Source: Clavulina sp. PMI_390
Taxonomy: Eukaryota; Basidiomycota; Agaricomycetes; Cantharellales; Hydnaceae
Assembly: GCA_015039315.1 (NCBI GenBank)
Contig: WIDE01000078.1
Span: 91,680 to 155,679, forward strand
Reading direction: 5' to 3'
Length of the DNA stretch: 64,000 nt
Part shown: positions 48,701 through 59,691 of the stretch, piece after piece
How the letters are laid out: each line of letters starts with the position of its first letter
How positions within the stretch are numbered: the stretch's first letter is position 1
Notes under the pieces: generated by a model
Seen by the model: the letters and a program-made list of their open reading frames with translations, nothing else
Told to the model about the DNA's origin: nothing
Databases searched by the model: none
Program-made: the position numbers and the translations under genes

Positions 48701-51048
48701 CCTTCGGCCCCCCATCCGATGGTGGACGAGCTCACGAGGGCTATTACGAAAACATCCCACCTCCCCGTATCCCCGGACGTGAAGCTATTGCCGAAGAGGT
48801 CCCAGAAGAGTATTCCCCATCAACACACATCTCTCCCGGCCAGGATTCAGGTGCCTCTGGCGCTTCAGGTGCTGATACTCAATCAGAGCTTGATCAGCAT
48901 ATCCGACAGTCTGCTACGACGGCTGATGGGGGCGCCCCCACCATCGTCCCAACGATTGGCTCGCGCTCGCCTTCTCCTACTGGTACCATCCGCCCAGGTC
49001 AACCTTATGGTGACGATCGTCTGGGTGGCCGCCCACACCAATATGACGCACACGACCTCGCCGGACCCAGTGAGGGAGGTCTACATCGCATTTCTGAGGA
49101 GTCCGTTGGCGCAAGTGGTCCCCCTGGCGCTCCCCATGGAGATCGTGCCACTATAGATTCTGGTTCCTATACTGAATCAGGCACTCCCTCTGGCAGCGAT
49201 CGTGATCCTCACGCCCGTTTCGATGACCTTGATCGTGAACGGCAGGAGCTCTTTGAGCGAGCAGAAGCTCAACGGGCTGAAGCTGCAGCAGCCGCTGAGG
49301 CTCGGCGCGAAGCAGCTGCTCGCGAGTTCGATGAAGCTGAACGTCGCCGCCAAGAAGAGTTTGAGGAGCATGAGGCAGAACGTCAACGCCTCTTCGAGGA
49401 AGCTGAGGCGGCTCGTGCCTTCGCTCATGAGGAACGGCGTCGGACCATGGCTGAAGAGGCGGAGCAACGTCGTCACGATCTTGCTGATGCTGCTGCCTCA
49501 GAACGTGGTGCAGCTGAGGATTCCTTACGGGACAGCATCGCCGAATCTCTGCAACTCTCCCAAGACCTTGTTAACAAGGCTTCCCTCGAGCGCCAAAGCG
49601 TGGCTGATCTCGCCTCGCTTGTGTCTGAATCACTCGCTGGGAGGTCTGAAGCTGAAGAAGAAGCTCGCCGGCAAAGCACGGCGGTGCTTTCCGAGCGTGA
49701 ACAAGTTCTCGACCAGCAAGCTGCTCGCATTCGCGAACTCGAGGACGAACTGCGACGATGCCGCGAGGACTACGAAGCCGAGCGAGCACAAAGGCGTGAG
49801 CTTGAGGATCGCATGGGCGAGGAGGCAACCGCTGAAAATGCGTCTAGGCACGAGGACGTTACTGCGCGCTTGGGCGATATCGCGAACTTGCTGCAGGAAA
49901 GGTCAGACAACGATGCTCGGAGACTTGAGTTGGAGGAGGAGAGGCATGTTGCAAAGGAGCTGAGGCGAGCCGACAAGGATGAGCGCATGGCTGGCTTGGA
50001 AGGACTGATCAATGCGATCCTCACTGATCGCGAGGAGGAGAGGCAGCGCGCTGCTGAGGAACGTGCGGCAGCAGCTGCAAAACCAGGTTCGTGATAAGCG
50101 ATTGGGTTCATTTTCCGAGTGAGACTCTAATTGGTTCATGTTCGTGCAGGCATTGAAGATGTCATCATGGAGCTGCGTCGCCAGAACGGAGAGCTTAGTG
50201 AACTACTTCGCAATCTGTCCAACGGTTCGTGCGATTTTGTGTTATATGACAACTTGAGTGCTCACTCGATGTTCATCCCAGATTGGAGGAACGACTCGGA
50301 ACGTCATCATCTGGAAGTCATCGACGCCGTTCGCGCGATGGCGGCCGAGCAAGTCCCCTTCAATGTTCAGCACGTAAGCTTGCTTGTTTTATCGCCGAGA
50401 TCTTTGTTGTTGATCGGAATCTTTGCCCCAGTATTTGGACGAGTTCAGCAAGGCTCTCTCAGCCGAAGTCCGAATTCTTCTCAAGGAGGTCGGCAAGCTG
50501 AGAGAGGAGAAGCGTTCGTTGCAACACGAGCTCGGCTCACTCCTGGCTTTGAAGAGTCAATATGGCCCTGGTGGCGAATACGAGCCCAGCTGGTATGTCT
50601 GACAACAAGCGAAGAGCCCCATTCTCGTGACTCAACAGCGACTCTTTTCCTTTTTGCAGGAGACCACCAGCTCCGCGAGCGGGACATGGAGATCCCAGCG
50701 GTGGACCACCTGACACTGCAATTCTCGTTACTCCCGAAGATGGCGGTCTTCCGTATGCGCCCGCCTGGCGTCAACGCGAACGTAGGAGGTCAAGACGCGC
50801 TACCGAGCGTGAACGGGCTGCAGAACCAGTAGCTCCTTTGCACCATCCCGATAGCCACGTATCGTGGAATTCTTGGAAACGTGAGTGGACCTAGAACATG
50901 GTTGATAATGCAACTGGTACTGAACTTGGTTCCTGCAGCGAATCCCCTGAATGCACCATCCCCCATTCGCAGCGAGGCACCCCTCACTGCTATCCATGAG
51001 ACGCCCGCATCCCCCGCCCCAGGCCTGTTCGGCCCTCGCTTTCAGTAA
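36709..51048 (+). CDS. Giant PH-domain, low-complexity and coiled-coil protein (about 4,454 residues)
   Basis: Seventeen exons (36709-36805, 36892-38549, 38621-38994, 39051-42036, 42098-43525, 43586-43927, 43990-44067, 44123-44176, 44228-44423, 44484-47209, 47263-47335, 47393-50086, 50150-50224, 50282-50373, 50432-50592, 50660-50880, 50939-51048) join by GT-AG introns of 50-86 bases. They total 13,365 bases, exactly 4,455 codons. Residues 1-585 are Ser/Pro-rich. A PH domain lies near 586-715 (LWYLNVHAPEPYRW, ALYLSWF, VTLDLIHCVEV, FQLIYSDGLERLG, RVRWVAALWDAMDR), suggesting lipid or membrane binding. Then come about 1,000 Ser/Thr-rich residues, a Gln/Pro tract, Pro/Gly repeats, HRSRTP and RHGSPS repeats, and a coiled coil near 3945-4330 ending VGKLREEKRSLQHEL. 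I infer a cortical or membrane scaffold. The role is not known. Confidence 0.8.
43586..43730 (+). repeat. Pro-Gln/Glu tract (P-S/T-Q/E-P) in the giant protein
   Basis: Exon 6 opens with about 40 residues built from triplets such as PSQ, PTQ and PTE. The near-identical 9-base units suggest growth by slippage. Confidence 0.75.
44930..45420 (+). repeat. Collagen-like Pro/Gly repeat region in the giant protein
   Basis: Units such as GIVP, GVPG, GGPG and YPPGG recur about 40 times, with a core near 45140-45215 close to a true G-x-P pattern. They are encoded in exon 10. Confidence 0.75.
46020..46700 (+). repeat. HRSRTP repeats (RS-like) in the giant protein
   Basis: At least a dozen copies of HRSRTP, many in units of the form 'HRSRTPEHHD' or 'HRSRTPPR', with histidine-rich linkers. 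The tract is very basic and rich in possible SR/TP phosphorylation sites. Confidence 0.8.
47515..47760 (+). repeat. RHGSPS tandem repeat in the giant protein
   Basis: About a dozen copies of an 18-base unit encoding RHGSPS or RRGSPS, in exon 12. Copies near 47625-47720 are almost identical. Confidence 0.8.
48310..48495 (+). repeat. GGPGGPG tract in the giant protein
   Basis: A glycine run (GGGGGGG) at about 48330 is followed by some ten GGPG/SGPG units up to 48490. This is low-complexity sequence likely to vary in length between strains. Confidence 0.7.
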
Positions 51049-51420
51049 TCCATTACGATCTTGACGACGACCCAAAATGATCTCTTTCGATTTCTTTCTG
51101 CTCCAACCATCTGTCTTATCTTTACGCTTAGTATTAAACCCAACCTCGACACCCACTTACCTTATTTCTTCTATCTTTTTCGTCCCCTATCGTCTCGGAT
51201 TCCGTCTCATCTGCCACAACCTCGTTCTCTTCCTTTTGTCCTTTATGTACTATGGTCTCGGTAGCTTGATTGCCTGCCTGCTTGCTTCACTCCGTTCAGT
51301 AATGTGTCTTGTCTCTTTGAATTGAATCGTTTTTCCATCACATCCAAAAGATTTCAGCAGAACTTGAAGTTGACGACTAGGTTGTTTCCTGTTTGGTCGA
51401 CCAACATCCACCAAATCACC
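51049..51420. other. Intergenic region before ATG15
   Basis: Pyrimidine-rich sequence (51090-51300) fits the 3' UTR of the giant gene followed by the leader of the lipase gene on the same strand. No gene seen. Confidence 0.4.
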
Positions 51421-53061
51421 ATGGCTCGCACTTCACTGTGGCATTTGCCAGTATTATTCTTATTATTCGCTCTCCTCAAGCCCTCATATGCTGCGGAATC
51501 TCCTCTCTCTTTTCATCTCGCTCATTCGTGGGCTTTCCCAGAGCAGGCTTCGGCATCCATGATCATCCAGGACGCCGTCACCCCTGGCTCTTCAGCTCCT
51601 CACACCTCGGAACAATCTTCTCAAGACATCCTAGTCCACACAGTCAAATCCGCCATTCCTCGCCACATTCAACGACGAGATAGCTTCTTCAATGACTTCC
51701 CAGAGCACGCGTACTCCTCTCAAGCCCCTTTGGTGGCATCCCACCAAACTATACTAGGGGACACACATGAACCAATAGAGGTGATCGCGCCCAATGTAAC
51801 AGATCGTTCCACGCTGTTAAACCTGGCAAGAGCCTCGTGGGACGCGTACCATTCTGCACCTAGCCCTGATCGCTGGTATGACATCCACGGGTTGAACTGG
51901 GTACGCCCCTTGACCAAGTACCCCTTTCCTATATGCCTTTCTGACTTATATTCCATGATTCTATAGACCTCTCGCTTCGGCTGGAGACCATATCAAAAAG
52001 GCCTCCGAGGGCATTTGTTCCTGAGCCCCGACAAAAAGCAAGGACTTGTCGTCTTCAAAGGTACAACCGTCTCTCAGCTAGGGGGAAAGCCCGACCCAGG
52101 CGACTCTAATACCGGACACCGAGACAGAATCAACGTAAGTACCGAATTCCGGACTTGTTCTGTGGAGTGTCATCCTCCTGACCTCCGGCTACTTGATAGG
52201 ACAACTTACTATTCTCATGTTGCTGCGCCAATGTGCCCTGGCGAGTCGAAACTACTCACCCATGCCAGTGCAAGCAGGGTGCCGGGAAATGCTGTTCGTC
52301 GTGCCTTAGTGAATCCCTTCGTGACGAGGAAACCTACTACAAGAATGCCGAGGTCAGTGATCCATCGATGGCGAATCCATTTGAATGGACCACTAATTGT
52401 TAGAATCACCTTATGCCAAGTAGATGGTTGTACATTACTTCCAACTCAAGTACCCGACGACCTCTCTCTGGCTCTCCGGTCACAGCCTCGGAGGCTCCGT
52501 GGCCTCTCTGGTCGGAATTCGCCGCTCGATTCCCACTGTGACGTTTGAAGCTCCCGGAGAACGACTAGCTGCATTCCGTCTCTCTCTTATTTCCTCTCCA
52601 ACAGAGGAGCCATCCCTTGCCGACTCTGACTCCCTGCCACATTTCTCGTCACTCGACCATATCACGCACGTTTACAACTCTATCGATCCACTACCACAGG
52701 GGCTGTGCGTTGGTGCCTTGAGCCTGTGCGCGCAAGCTGGCTATGCCATGGAGGCCAAATGCCATAACGGGAGAGTGGTCTTGATCGAGGTTAGCAAGCC
52801 ACCTGGATGGAGCCTAAATCTGCAGGCGCACCGAATGGACAGGGTGCTAGAAATCCTCGGAGATGAGAATATCACGATACCTGAGCCAGCAATACAATAT
52901 GACTGCGAGGTGTGTCCCCGTTCAACTCTTTACACGCTCGACGCTGTGCTGATCTATTGATCCGCATACAGGATTGCAGTGCGTGGGAGTTTGGAGACTT
53001 CCAGAAGACTCAGAAGTCATGGTGGCGTCACCTTTTTGGGTGGGGTCGGCACCAAGACTAG
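51421..53061 (+). CDS. ATG15: Autophagy-related phospholipase/lipase ATG15
   Basis: Vacuolar lipase that breaks down autophagic and multivesicular body membranes, delivered through the ER as a type II membrane protein. Five exons (51421-51900, 51967-52134, 52200-52352, 52424-52909, 52972-53061) sum to 1377 bases and 458 residues. The N-terminal hydrophobic anchor is LWHLPVLFLLFALL. DRWYDIHGLNW and GLRGHLFLS match the family, as do the cysteine-rich segment (FSCCCANVPWR...CKQGAGKCCSSCL), the nucleophile motif LSGHSLGG, the acid region YNSIDPLPQG, and the final DCSAWEFGD. The C-terminus ends soon after that motif with a tryptophan-rich tail, so the long Ser-rich tail of some homologues is missing. 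Confidence 0.92.
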
Positions 53062-54175
53062 ACAATATGCATGCATCTCGTCAAGTATTAGATTGGCTTG
53101 ACACAGTTTCAACCTTGCCCTCCGCATTAGGCTTTGCGATACAGAACTATCTCGCTCTGGACCTTTCCATCGCTAGATCAAGATTTGCCCCTTTAGATAT
53201 CCATATGCAATGCCCCCCTCACACTTATTCATCACTCCATTACTGGGCCATAAAGACCCTGGACCCTTTATCGCATCTGTACATCGTAATAACTTGTATC
53301 TTTACTCGTATCAACACCTTATCTACCCATAATCCCATCGACTGACAAATCTAGGGATTCATGCACCGAGAAGACCTGCTTCTTCTGCGTCTCTCCGAAT
53401 TGCCAGTCAAAATGGACACCACGAAGTGCTGCGGATGCCACCCCTAATCTCACTTTTGTTCGGGTCGGCGGTTTTGAAGCTCCAGTAAGGATTCGCCGAT
53501 TCACTACAGCGACACCGCGCCACCTGGACGAGAGAAGCACCCCATGATCAAAGGCTATAAAAAGATTGTACCAAGCGATTTCTTGGAAGATAAGGACCGT
53601 CATTGATATTGTTTCTCAAGGGTCCGGTGGTGCACAAGAGCTATAAAAGGAACTCACCTTAGCGGAACCTTGGCGAAGCTGATCGACAACAAAATGAAAC
53701 ATGCGAAGCTCGTTGCCTTGCAATCTTGCCTCGGCGACCCTGCCATTCCGCATCCACTTGCAGTAGCTGCAGTGAGCCAAAGCTCGAATACAATGGACAT
53801 CATTGAGTTTCTCCTTACGCGGTATTCCCATCACAACCTCAGTGTGGGCAACAGTTTCTGCACCACGACTCTAGCTAGCGGAGGGATGTACAACGGCGCA
53901 AACCGGCTTGTGTTGAGTTTCTATTCGGGTCGGGAAAGACTGCGTTCCTCCACCTATTCCCCTCCAATACTAATTCTTCCAACCGCAGGATACCGGCCTA
54001 CGTGAAGCCCGTGTTAATGCTGCGCCGCTGACCATGCGGTGTGTGGGGTAACGATGGTCTGGAAGATCCTATGTACCAAGAAACCGAGATGCTTGTTCCT
54101 CCAAGCCAAATTTTATAAGAGTGGACGAGGCATCACGGAATTTTCAGCCCCCCTCACAGCAGACAGACATTCCCA
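53062..54175. other. Intergenic region
   Basis: About 1.1 kb. One frame at 53670-54005 reads 111 codons but has no recognised domain, signal peptide or homologue I know. A TATA-like box for the next gene is at its right end. Confidence 0.4.
54114..54120 (+). promoter_or_regulatory. TATA-like box of the small secreted peptide gene
   Basis: TATAAGA lies 56-62 bases before the ATG at 54176, a typical core-promoter distance with a short leader. Confidence 0.45.
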
Positions 54176-54420
54176 ATGAACTTCCTCGCCATTCTCCTTG
54201 CAGTTGCCGCCTCGTCTTCAAACCTCTCCAACCTAGTCTCGGCGACGTGTCACTGGACCTGCACCTGCGATGGCAGCAGTAAGTTACACACTTCAATATT
54301 GAAACACCTCATCTCTTTACTGATATCGGGCTAAATCGCCTTCCAGTCGTGGCAAGCGTTCCATGCACCCTAGACCAACTGGATGCAGGATGTACCGTGG
54401 CACAGACAGGATTTTGCTGA
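54176..54420 (+). CDS. Small secreted cysteine-rich peptide (58 residues)
   Basis: Two exons, 54176-54278 and 54347-54420, joined across a 68-base intron (GTAAGT...TTCCAG) in phase 1, total 177 bases and 58 residues. The first 24 or so residues are a signal peptide (MNFLAILLAVAASSS...LVSA). The mature part is about 34 residues with six cysteines in the order C-x3-C-x-C-x10-C-x8-C-x7-C, the last being the C-terminal residue; this suggests three disulphides. No family recognised. Size, secretion signal and cysteine content are those of fungal effector candidates, but that role is inference. Convergent with the small membrane protein gene at 54741. Confidence 0.7.
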
Positions 54421-54740
54421 GCTTACAGTGAGATGCGTCCAAGAATTTATTGTACAGCTGGGATTATTCATTCGGCTTATAGATACGATATGCGCAGTCG
54501 CCGTAGAAGTGGAAGTGCCATGAGCTCGTGTTCACAGACATAGATTCCTTGGCGCGTTGGTATACAAGCTTCTTAGACAGCAATTCAGCAGTGATCGCCC
54601 GCGCTCAGCAGAAGATATCCATCATTAAATAGTTAGAAATCACACAAAATGGGAATAGCACTGGTGGATCCGAGAGTTAACTTCACATCGAGGATTCACC
54701 CAGAAGTTGCTGACGACCCAACAGCGGTTTGACCTCAGCC
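54421..54740. other. Convergent 3' flanks
   Basis: Between the stops of the secreted peptide gene and the small membrane protein gene. No gene seen. Confidence 0.4.
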
Positions 54741-55543
54741 TTAATCTTCGAGGAAAGCCATAAACGCCACAGCCAAAAGTCCGAAACCACCAAAACCGAC
54801 TACATGAGAAAACCAGGGGTATGGTCAGACACACCCATGACGGGTCTCGAGGCGCATAGAATGATTACGCAGAGAAACAACGAATTGAAACACTGACTGG
54901 TCAACCAAACAAACGTATCGATGCTTACAAGCAGCTCACGAACTATTGCGGCATGTATACCAAGTAGCAGAACTACACAAGGAGTAGCAAGTTTATAGTC
55001 AGAATTTGCAACAAATGCAGAGGGAAGGAGGCCGTCGAGCGATAGAGGAGACGAGGAGCATTCTCACCTGACAGGCCAATCGCTAGACTCAGTGCTAGAC
55101 TAATCTTAAGCGCTACGACGCCCCACACCGGGGATAATCCTGAGAAGAAATGGGATTAAAAATGGATCTCAACTGATTTCGATTGCAAGGGACTACGAGA
55201 TTGGGGAGATGGGGTAACAAAGAGTAGAGGGGGAAATAGAAACGCACTATGGCCCGCGAACTCATCGGTCCTCATGTAACTGGATACAAAGTCCCTCAGT
55301 AAATCGGCTGGTCTTTCCGGGGGTGGTGTTTGCGTTCGGAGGGATTTCGAGCTGCAACGCAAATAATTGGTAGATCAGTATTAATCGACCACTATCGAAC
55401 ACAAATTACACGACATTAGTGACCTCTTTTAATAGAACTCACTTGTCATCTGGGGTAGTATCGTCTGGCTGAGGTGAAGTCTCTGTCTGTTGCTTTGCTC
55501 GGGCTTTGGAGCGAAGTTTAGGTTGTTCTTGTTCTTGAGACAT
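54741..55543 (-). CDS. Small three-helix membrane protein
   Basis: Not recognised. Five exons (55543-55443, 55351-55248, 55139-55068, 54972-54898, 54799-54741) sum to 411 bases and 136 residues. Residues 1-68 are polar and hydrophilic (MSQEQEQPKLRSKARAKQQ...), ending with ADLLRDFVSSYM. Three hydrophobic helices follow: VWGVVALKISLALSLAIGLSG, LLLGIHAAIVRELLVSI and TIGFGGFGLLAVAFMAFLED, the last reaching the C-terminus. Such a layout fits a small ER or Golgi tail-type membrane protein. The exons are found only by joining five short pieces, so it would be missed by a plain frame scan; the exact multiple of three supports the model. Confidence 0.7.
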
Positions 55544-56065
55544 GATATAAAGAGGATATAAGGTGTATATGGCGTTGCTTTGCTGCCTAGTCCGTCGCCA
55601 CTCGCAGTAAAGCACTGCAAGCTGGTTCTCCCCAATTGACGAGCAACGCCAATTATCGTCAACATCTGACTAGATAGGATGGAAGAATTTATTCACTTTG
55701 GGTCTTTTCGTTGGTAAACTCCTGAAATAGGATCAGTTTTGTGGATAGGAAGAATTAACACAGTGATGTGGGATGTTGGTGTCAGTGAGGGGAGAGTCGA
55801 ACAGTGTTCGAACACAGATTTGCCATAACATCTCCCCGCAGCACTCTATCTGTTCCAGTCGATTTGTCATGACTCGGTCAAACGGTTTATGCCATGCTCA
55901 GCGATATATAGGGCCACAATAATCACACCAATATTTCAGGGGAGACATCTGCGAGTCTTTATAGTATCATTGCACGCAGTCCCAGTACCACGATACAACC
56001 AGGCTCAACCCTCAACCCAAGGGGCGTAAACACGAGAACAAGAAGATGAATGATATACTCTAACC
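55544..56065. other. Intergenic region upstream of the small membrane protein gene
   Basis: About 520 bases, between the CstF-64 stop and the start of the next minus-strand gene. No gene or repeat seen. Confidence 0.4.
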
Positions 56066-57514
56066 CTATTGGACCCCCAATTGCGCTCGCTGAAAGTTGG
56101 ACATGCGTCAGTCCAGGATAAATCACATCGGGGTACCAAGGGACGCAGGAACTTACGAGTTGCTGGATTGTTGCACGCTCGGCAGGGGGCAGACCGTCAA
56201 TTTGGGCTTGAGTCAGGCTCAGCACTTGCATCAACATGACCTGAAAAGCAAATAATATGATGCATGAGCGGCGCATCAGTCTCGTCGGGAACTATCTGGT
56301 CAATCTGGTGAGCACATGACTTACATTCCGTTGTTCGTCAGTTATACCACCATCAGCGGGAGGTGCAGCAGGGGCCTGAGGAGGAGGGGGTGCCTGAGGG
56401 ACAGGTTGTCCGTACATGCCAGACCCAAAGTGTGGAGGGGTTGGAGCTGGTGATGGCATATTTGGCGTACGGCCGAACTGGGCAGCTGCAGGGGGCATCG
56501 AATAAGGGAACGGAGGGGGAGGATGGTGAGCCATGTTAGGTGGGATCGAAGGAGGTGGGATGGGTGGTGCAACGGGTTGGGCAGGAGCGGGGGGAGGCGC
56601 GGCTTGTCTCGAGGGTCCTTGCGAGGCGGTTGCAGCGAGCATTCTCTATAGGTGGACATTATAATAGGACAATATAGCGGGGTGACCGGATGAGTAGATA
56701 GCCGCAGCTCAAACAGTGCTCCGTGCGCACCTGGAGGACAGATGGGTCAACAATATTGTTCATCACCATCGCTTGGAATAGCGCATATGATAACTGAGGT
56801 TGAGTTTGAAGGAGCTGTCGAGCTTGCTCTGGATTGCTCAGCACAAAGGATTTCATATGACCCATGACATCCATGAGCTGCGATGGCTGCATAGTAGCGA
56901 GGACATGAGTGATAGCATCCAGTGCACTTGAACCTGGTGGTACAGGAACGCCGGGCGGTAGGGTGTTCACGGGTTTTGAATCATCTAACTCGCCTCTGTG
57001 GGTGGTTTTTCCCTCCAAGAGCGGATCAGAGTCAGCTAAGTCAATACGCAATGGTCGCCCTTTCACATCATGGCCATTGAGATTTCGGACGGCAGACTTG
57101 GCACTTTCATGGTCTTATGCAGTGGCATTGACATTAATTGGGTATTCGTCACAGAAAGGAATCTCTCGTAGAAAGTCATACCATAGTACTCGCAGAAACC
57201 GAATCCTTTGGGTTTTCCAGATTCTCGATCAAACACTAGCCTAACCAGAGATATTCAGCGATAACGAAGCGTTTTATGCAGTACACAGCCTACCTGAATC
57301 CAGCGACGGGTCCAACTGCTGAGAAGACCTCAATGAGTTGCTCCTGTCAACGAAGGGATGAGCCACGACAATGATGTTTTCACGCGAGCAATAGTACCTC
57401 TGTCATCTCATAAGGAACATTTCCGACTAGGAGCACATATTCACAAGTTCCTTGAGAAAATAGATTTCTTTCCATTCACTAACTATGGTACGCACCGAAA
57501 ACCACTCTGCTCAT
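56066..57514 (-). CDS. Cleavage stimulation factor 64-kDa subunit (CSTF2 / Rna15-like)
   Basis: RNA-binding subunit of the nuclear mRNA 3'-end cleavage and polyadenylation machinery; it recognises U/GU-rich elements and binds CstF-77. Eight exons (57514-57496, 57450-57398, 57343-57294, 57240-57182, 57113-56731, 56645-56325, 56240-56157, 56089-56066) sum to 993 bases and 330 residues. The RRM spans about residues 10-90, with RNP2 YVLLVGNVP and RNP1 KGFGFCEY. The hinge (MQPSQLMDVMGHMKSFVLSN...QLLQTQPQLSYALFQAMV) lies near 125-185. A Pro-rich linker follows, then the C-terminal three-helix domain LMQVLSLTQAQIDGLPPAERATI near 300-325. All expected parts are present. Confidence 0.93.
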
Positions 57515-57581
57515 GGTGGCCGTTGTTTGTTGCGAAGTAGGTTGTTTGGCTCAGTTCTCACGCTCCTGATTCACCGCACCG
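57515..57581. promoter_or_regulatory. 67-base bidirectional promoter/leader region
   Basis: Only 67 bases lie between the CstF-64 ATG (minus strand) and the uridine phosphorylase ATG (plus strand). No TATA box is seen inside it. Either both genes share a very compact promoter or their transcripts overlap at the 5' ends. Confidence 0.5.
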
Positions 57582-59326
57582 ATGAAAGACACAGTCACCG
57601 ATTCCAGTAAGCAAAAGGGGATTGTCTAGTTTCACAGTCAATTATAACAGCTTAATCTTCTAGACTTCCCCAGGACATCAGAGGGGCGGGTCTACCATCT
57701 GGGTCTCAAGCATGGAGAATTGGCCAACAGAATCGTGAGTGTTTGTAACCCCTTGCTCAGCCGATCTAGAGGTTCGATTCTTTTAAACGTTCGGGTTAAT
57801 GTTTCCACGAATACATCCGAGCTATTCCAATTTTGTTACCAGCCTGCATATACTAAAGACTAGCACAAAAGATGGACTGCTTTAAATGGCTTGCTAACTT
57901 GTCGTATCTTCTGCAGCTAACTGTCGGCGACCCCGCACGCGCTACCTCCATCGCCCAACTATTGGGGCCACTCCCAGAATCTAATCGCACCCTCAGGGTT
58001 GAAAGCGAACGGGGTTTTCTGATGTACACGGGTCTGTACAAGGGTGTCCCACTCAGCATTGTCGCTATTGGAATGGGCGTGAGTATCTTAATTGCCCTCA
58101 AGGATACAATTGTCTCGAATGATATATCAAAATAACATTTGCTCGACGCAGTTTGCTAACATGGACTTCCTTGTCCGAGAAGGGAGAGAATGCGTCGACG
58201 GCGACATGTACATGATCCGATTTGGCTCCTGCGGTTGCTTGACCGATCTTGTGAGTCCTTTTACTTTCATCCCGTACTTTTCCTCGGCATGCAAAAGCTG
58301 AGACGCGGGACTCCACCTCAAAGCCTGTGGGCTCCATCGTTGCTCCCAAGGAAAGCGTTTCGGTGACTAGGAACTATGATTTCGACTTTGGGATGCCTTT
58401 CAACCCAGAAACCTGGCATGCGGCATATAGGATTAGCAAACCTGTAGGTCTTTGTTTCTTTCCCATAAATCAAGATCTTTTAACCTTGGCCCGGTCCATA
58501 TAGGCTATCTCTGATCCGACACTCCATGAAATAGTACGACATCTTCCTAAAGTTATTCGAAAGAAGTTATCACTCACATCCTATTTACTGGAAATTCACG
58601 GTCAATTCGTCACCAGCTCGTCAAATCCCTCAAAAACACAATTTCTCAAGACCACGTCCAAGTATTGGGTGAATGCACAAATGCCTCAGCTGATAGGTGA
58701 AACTGCACTAATATCCTGGCCCCTCAGTTAATGATCAATCATGTGCGATCCCTTATATGCAGCTTCTACTCTTCACAAGGGCGCATCACCTCATTCAACG
58801 ATCATAACGACTCTCTCATAGACCACCTTCTCGAAACTGTCCCCGGAGTGACGACTCTCGAGGTCGGAATACATTTTACACTCGCCTTTACCTTGTGGAA
58901 TACTAATGATCTCCACGACAGATGGAGACATTCCACCTTTTGCACCTCGCACAATCATACAATCGATCGATTTTGACAGTCACTTCCAATACCCTCACAT
59001 CGTCAAGTGCCACGGACCCCAATTTAGATGCTTCCCTTCCCGTCCCACAGACCCGTCCACCTGCTCCAGGCATCACACGTTCCCCCGCGGGCTCCTCGCC
59101 AGTCGTACCCACAACTGCTGCTAATACTTCTGATACCCCTTCCCCGCTCCCAGTGATCCACAATCGTCCACCAGCGCGAGGATTAATATTTGCGGCTGCT
59201 GCACAAATGATCTTTGCTTCTCGTGTCACAGCCAATGCATTCATCACGCCTGAGGAGGTAGTGAAGACTCAGGAATGGGGCGGTAAAGCCTGTCTCGATG
59301 CGTTGGCGCAGGCGGGCGTGCACTGA
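57582..59326 (+). CDS. Uridine phosphorylase-like nucleoside phosphorylase
   Basis: Splits a nucleoside with phosphate to base and ribose-1-phosphate in pyrimidine salvage. Nine exons (57582-57606, 57664-57734, 57917-58078, 58152-58250, 58303-58443, 58504-58533, 58617-58696, 58763-58862, 58922-59326) sum to 1113 bases and 370 residues. Family marks: VYHLGLKHGELANRI, the phosphate-binding TVGDPARA, VAIGMG...NMDFLVREG, RFGSCGCL, FYSSQGR and VTTLEMETFHLLHLA (ribose-binding Met-Glu). An insertion of about 50 Pro/Ser/Thr-rich residues follows before the closing helices LIFAAAAQMIFASR and FITPEEVVKTQEW. It starts head to head with CstF-64. Confidence 0.9.
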
Positions 59327-59691
59327 AGGTGGTCTGTGTTTTCCATTTGAGACTGCTTGAGCTCGGAACCATAGAGATCCTGCTACTCGAAGATACCAAT
59401 GCGGTGTAATTGAACGTATACAAGTTGTAGTTATAAATCCCCCAATGTCAAGTTAGAATTATGTGCTCGGAATTCGGTCAATGGTAATGGTTTCATTTAT
59501 TGTGAAGAGAAAATATCGTCCATTGAAAAGGTAAGAGGGAGCAGGGTACACGTAATTAGTAAATCAAGTCCTTATTTCATCCGAGTTTCGCTCTCTACAA
59601 ATGTCCCGCCGCGTGCCTGTTTTGGGTAAAAAGATGGCACTGATTTCATCCTAGTTGAGAAACCAAGCACCATCCTCCATTTGCTCATTCA
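59327..59691. other. Convergent 3' flanks
   Basis: 365 bases between the stops of the uridine phosphorylase and ArfGAP genes. No gene seen. Confidence 0.4.

Noticed and set aside
53450..53530. Stem-rich stretch considered as a tRNA
   Set aside because: No cloverleaf with proper acceptor and T-arm could be drawn.
53670..54005. 111-codon frame between ATG15 and the secreted peptide
   Set aside because: No signal peptide, domain or splice structure; single frame in an otherwise empty region.
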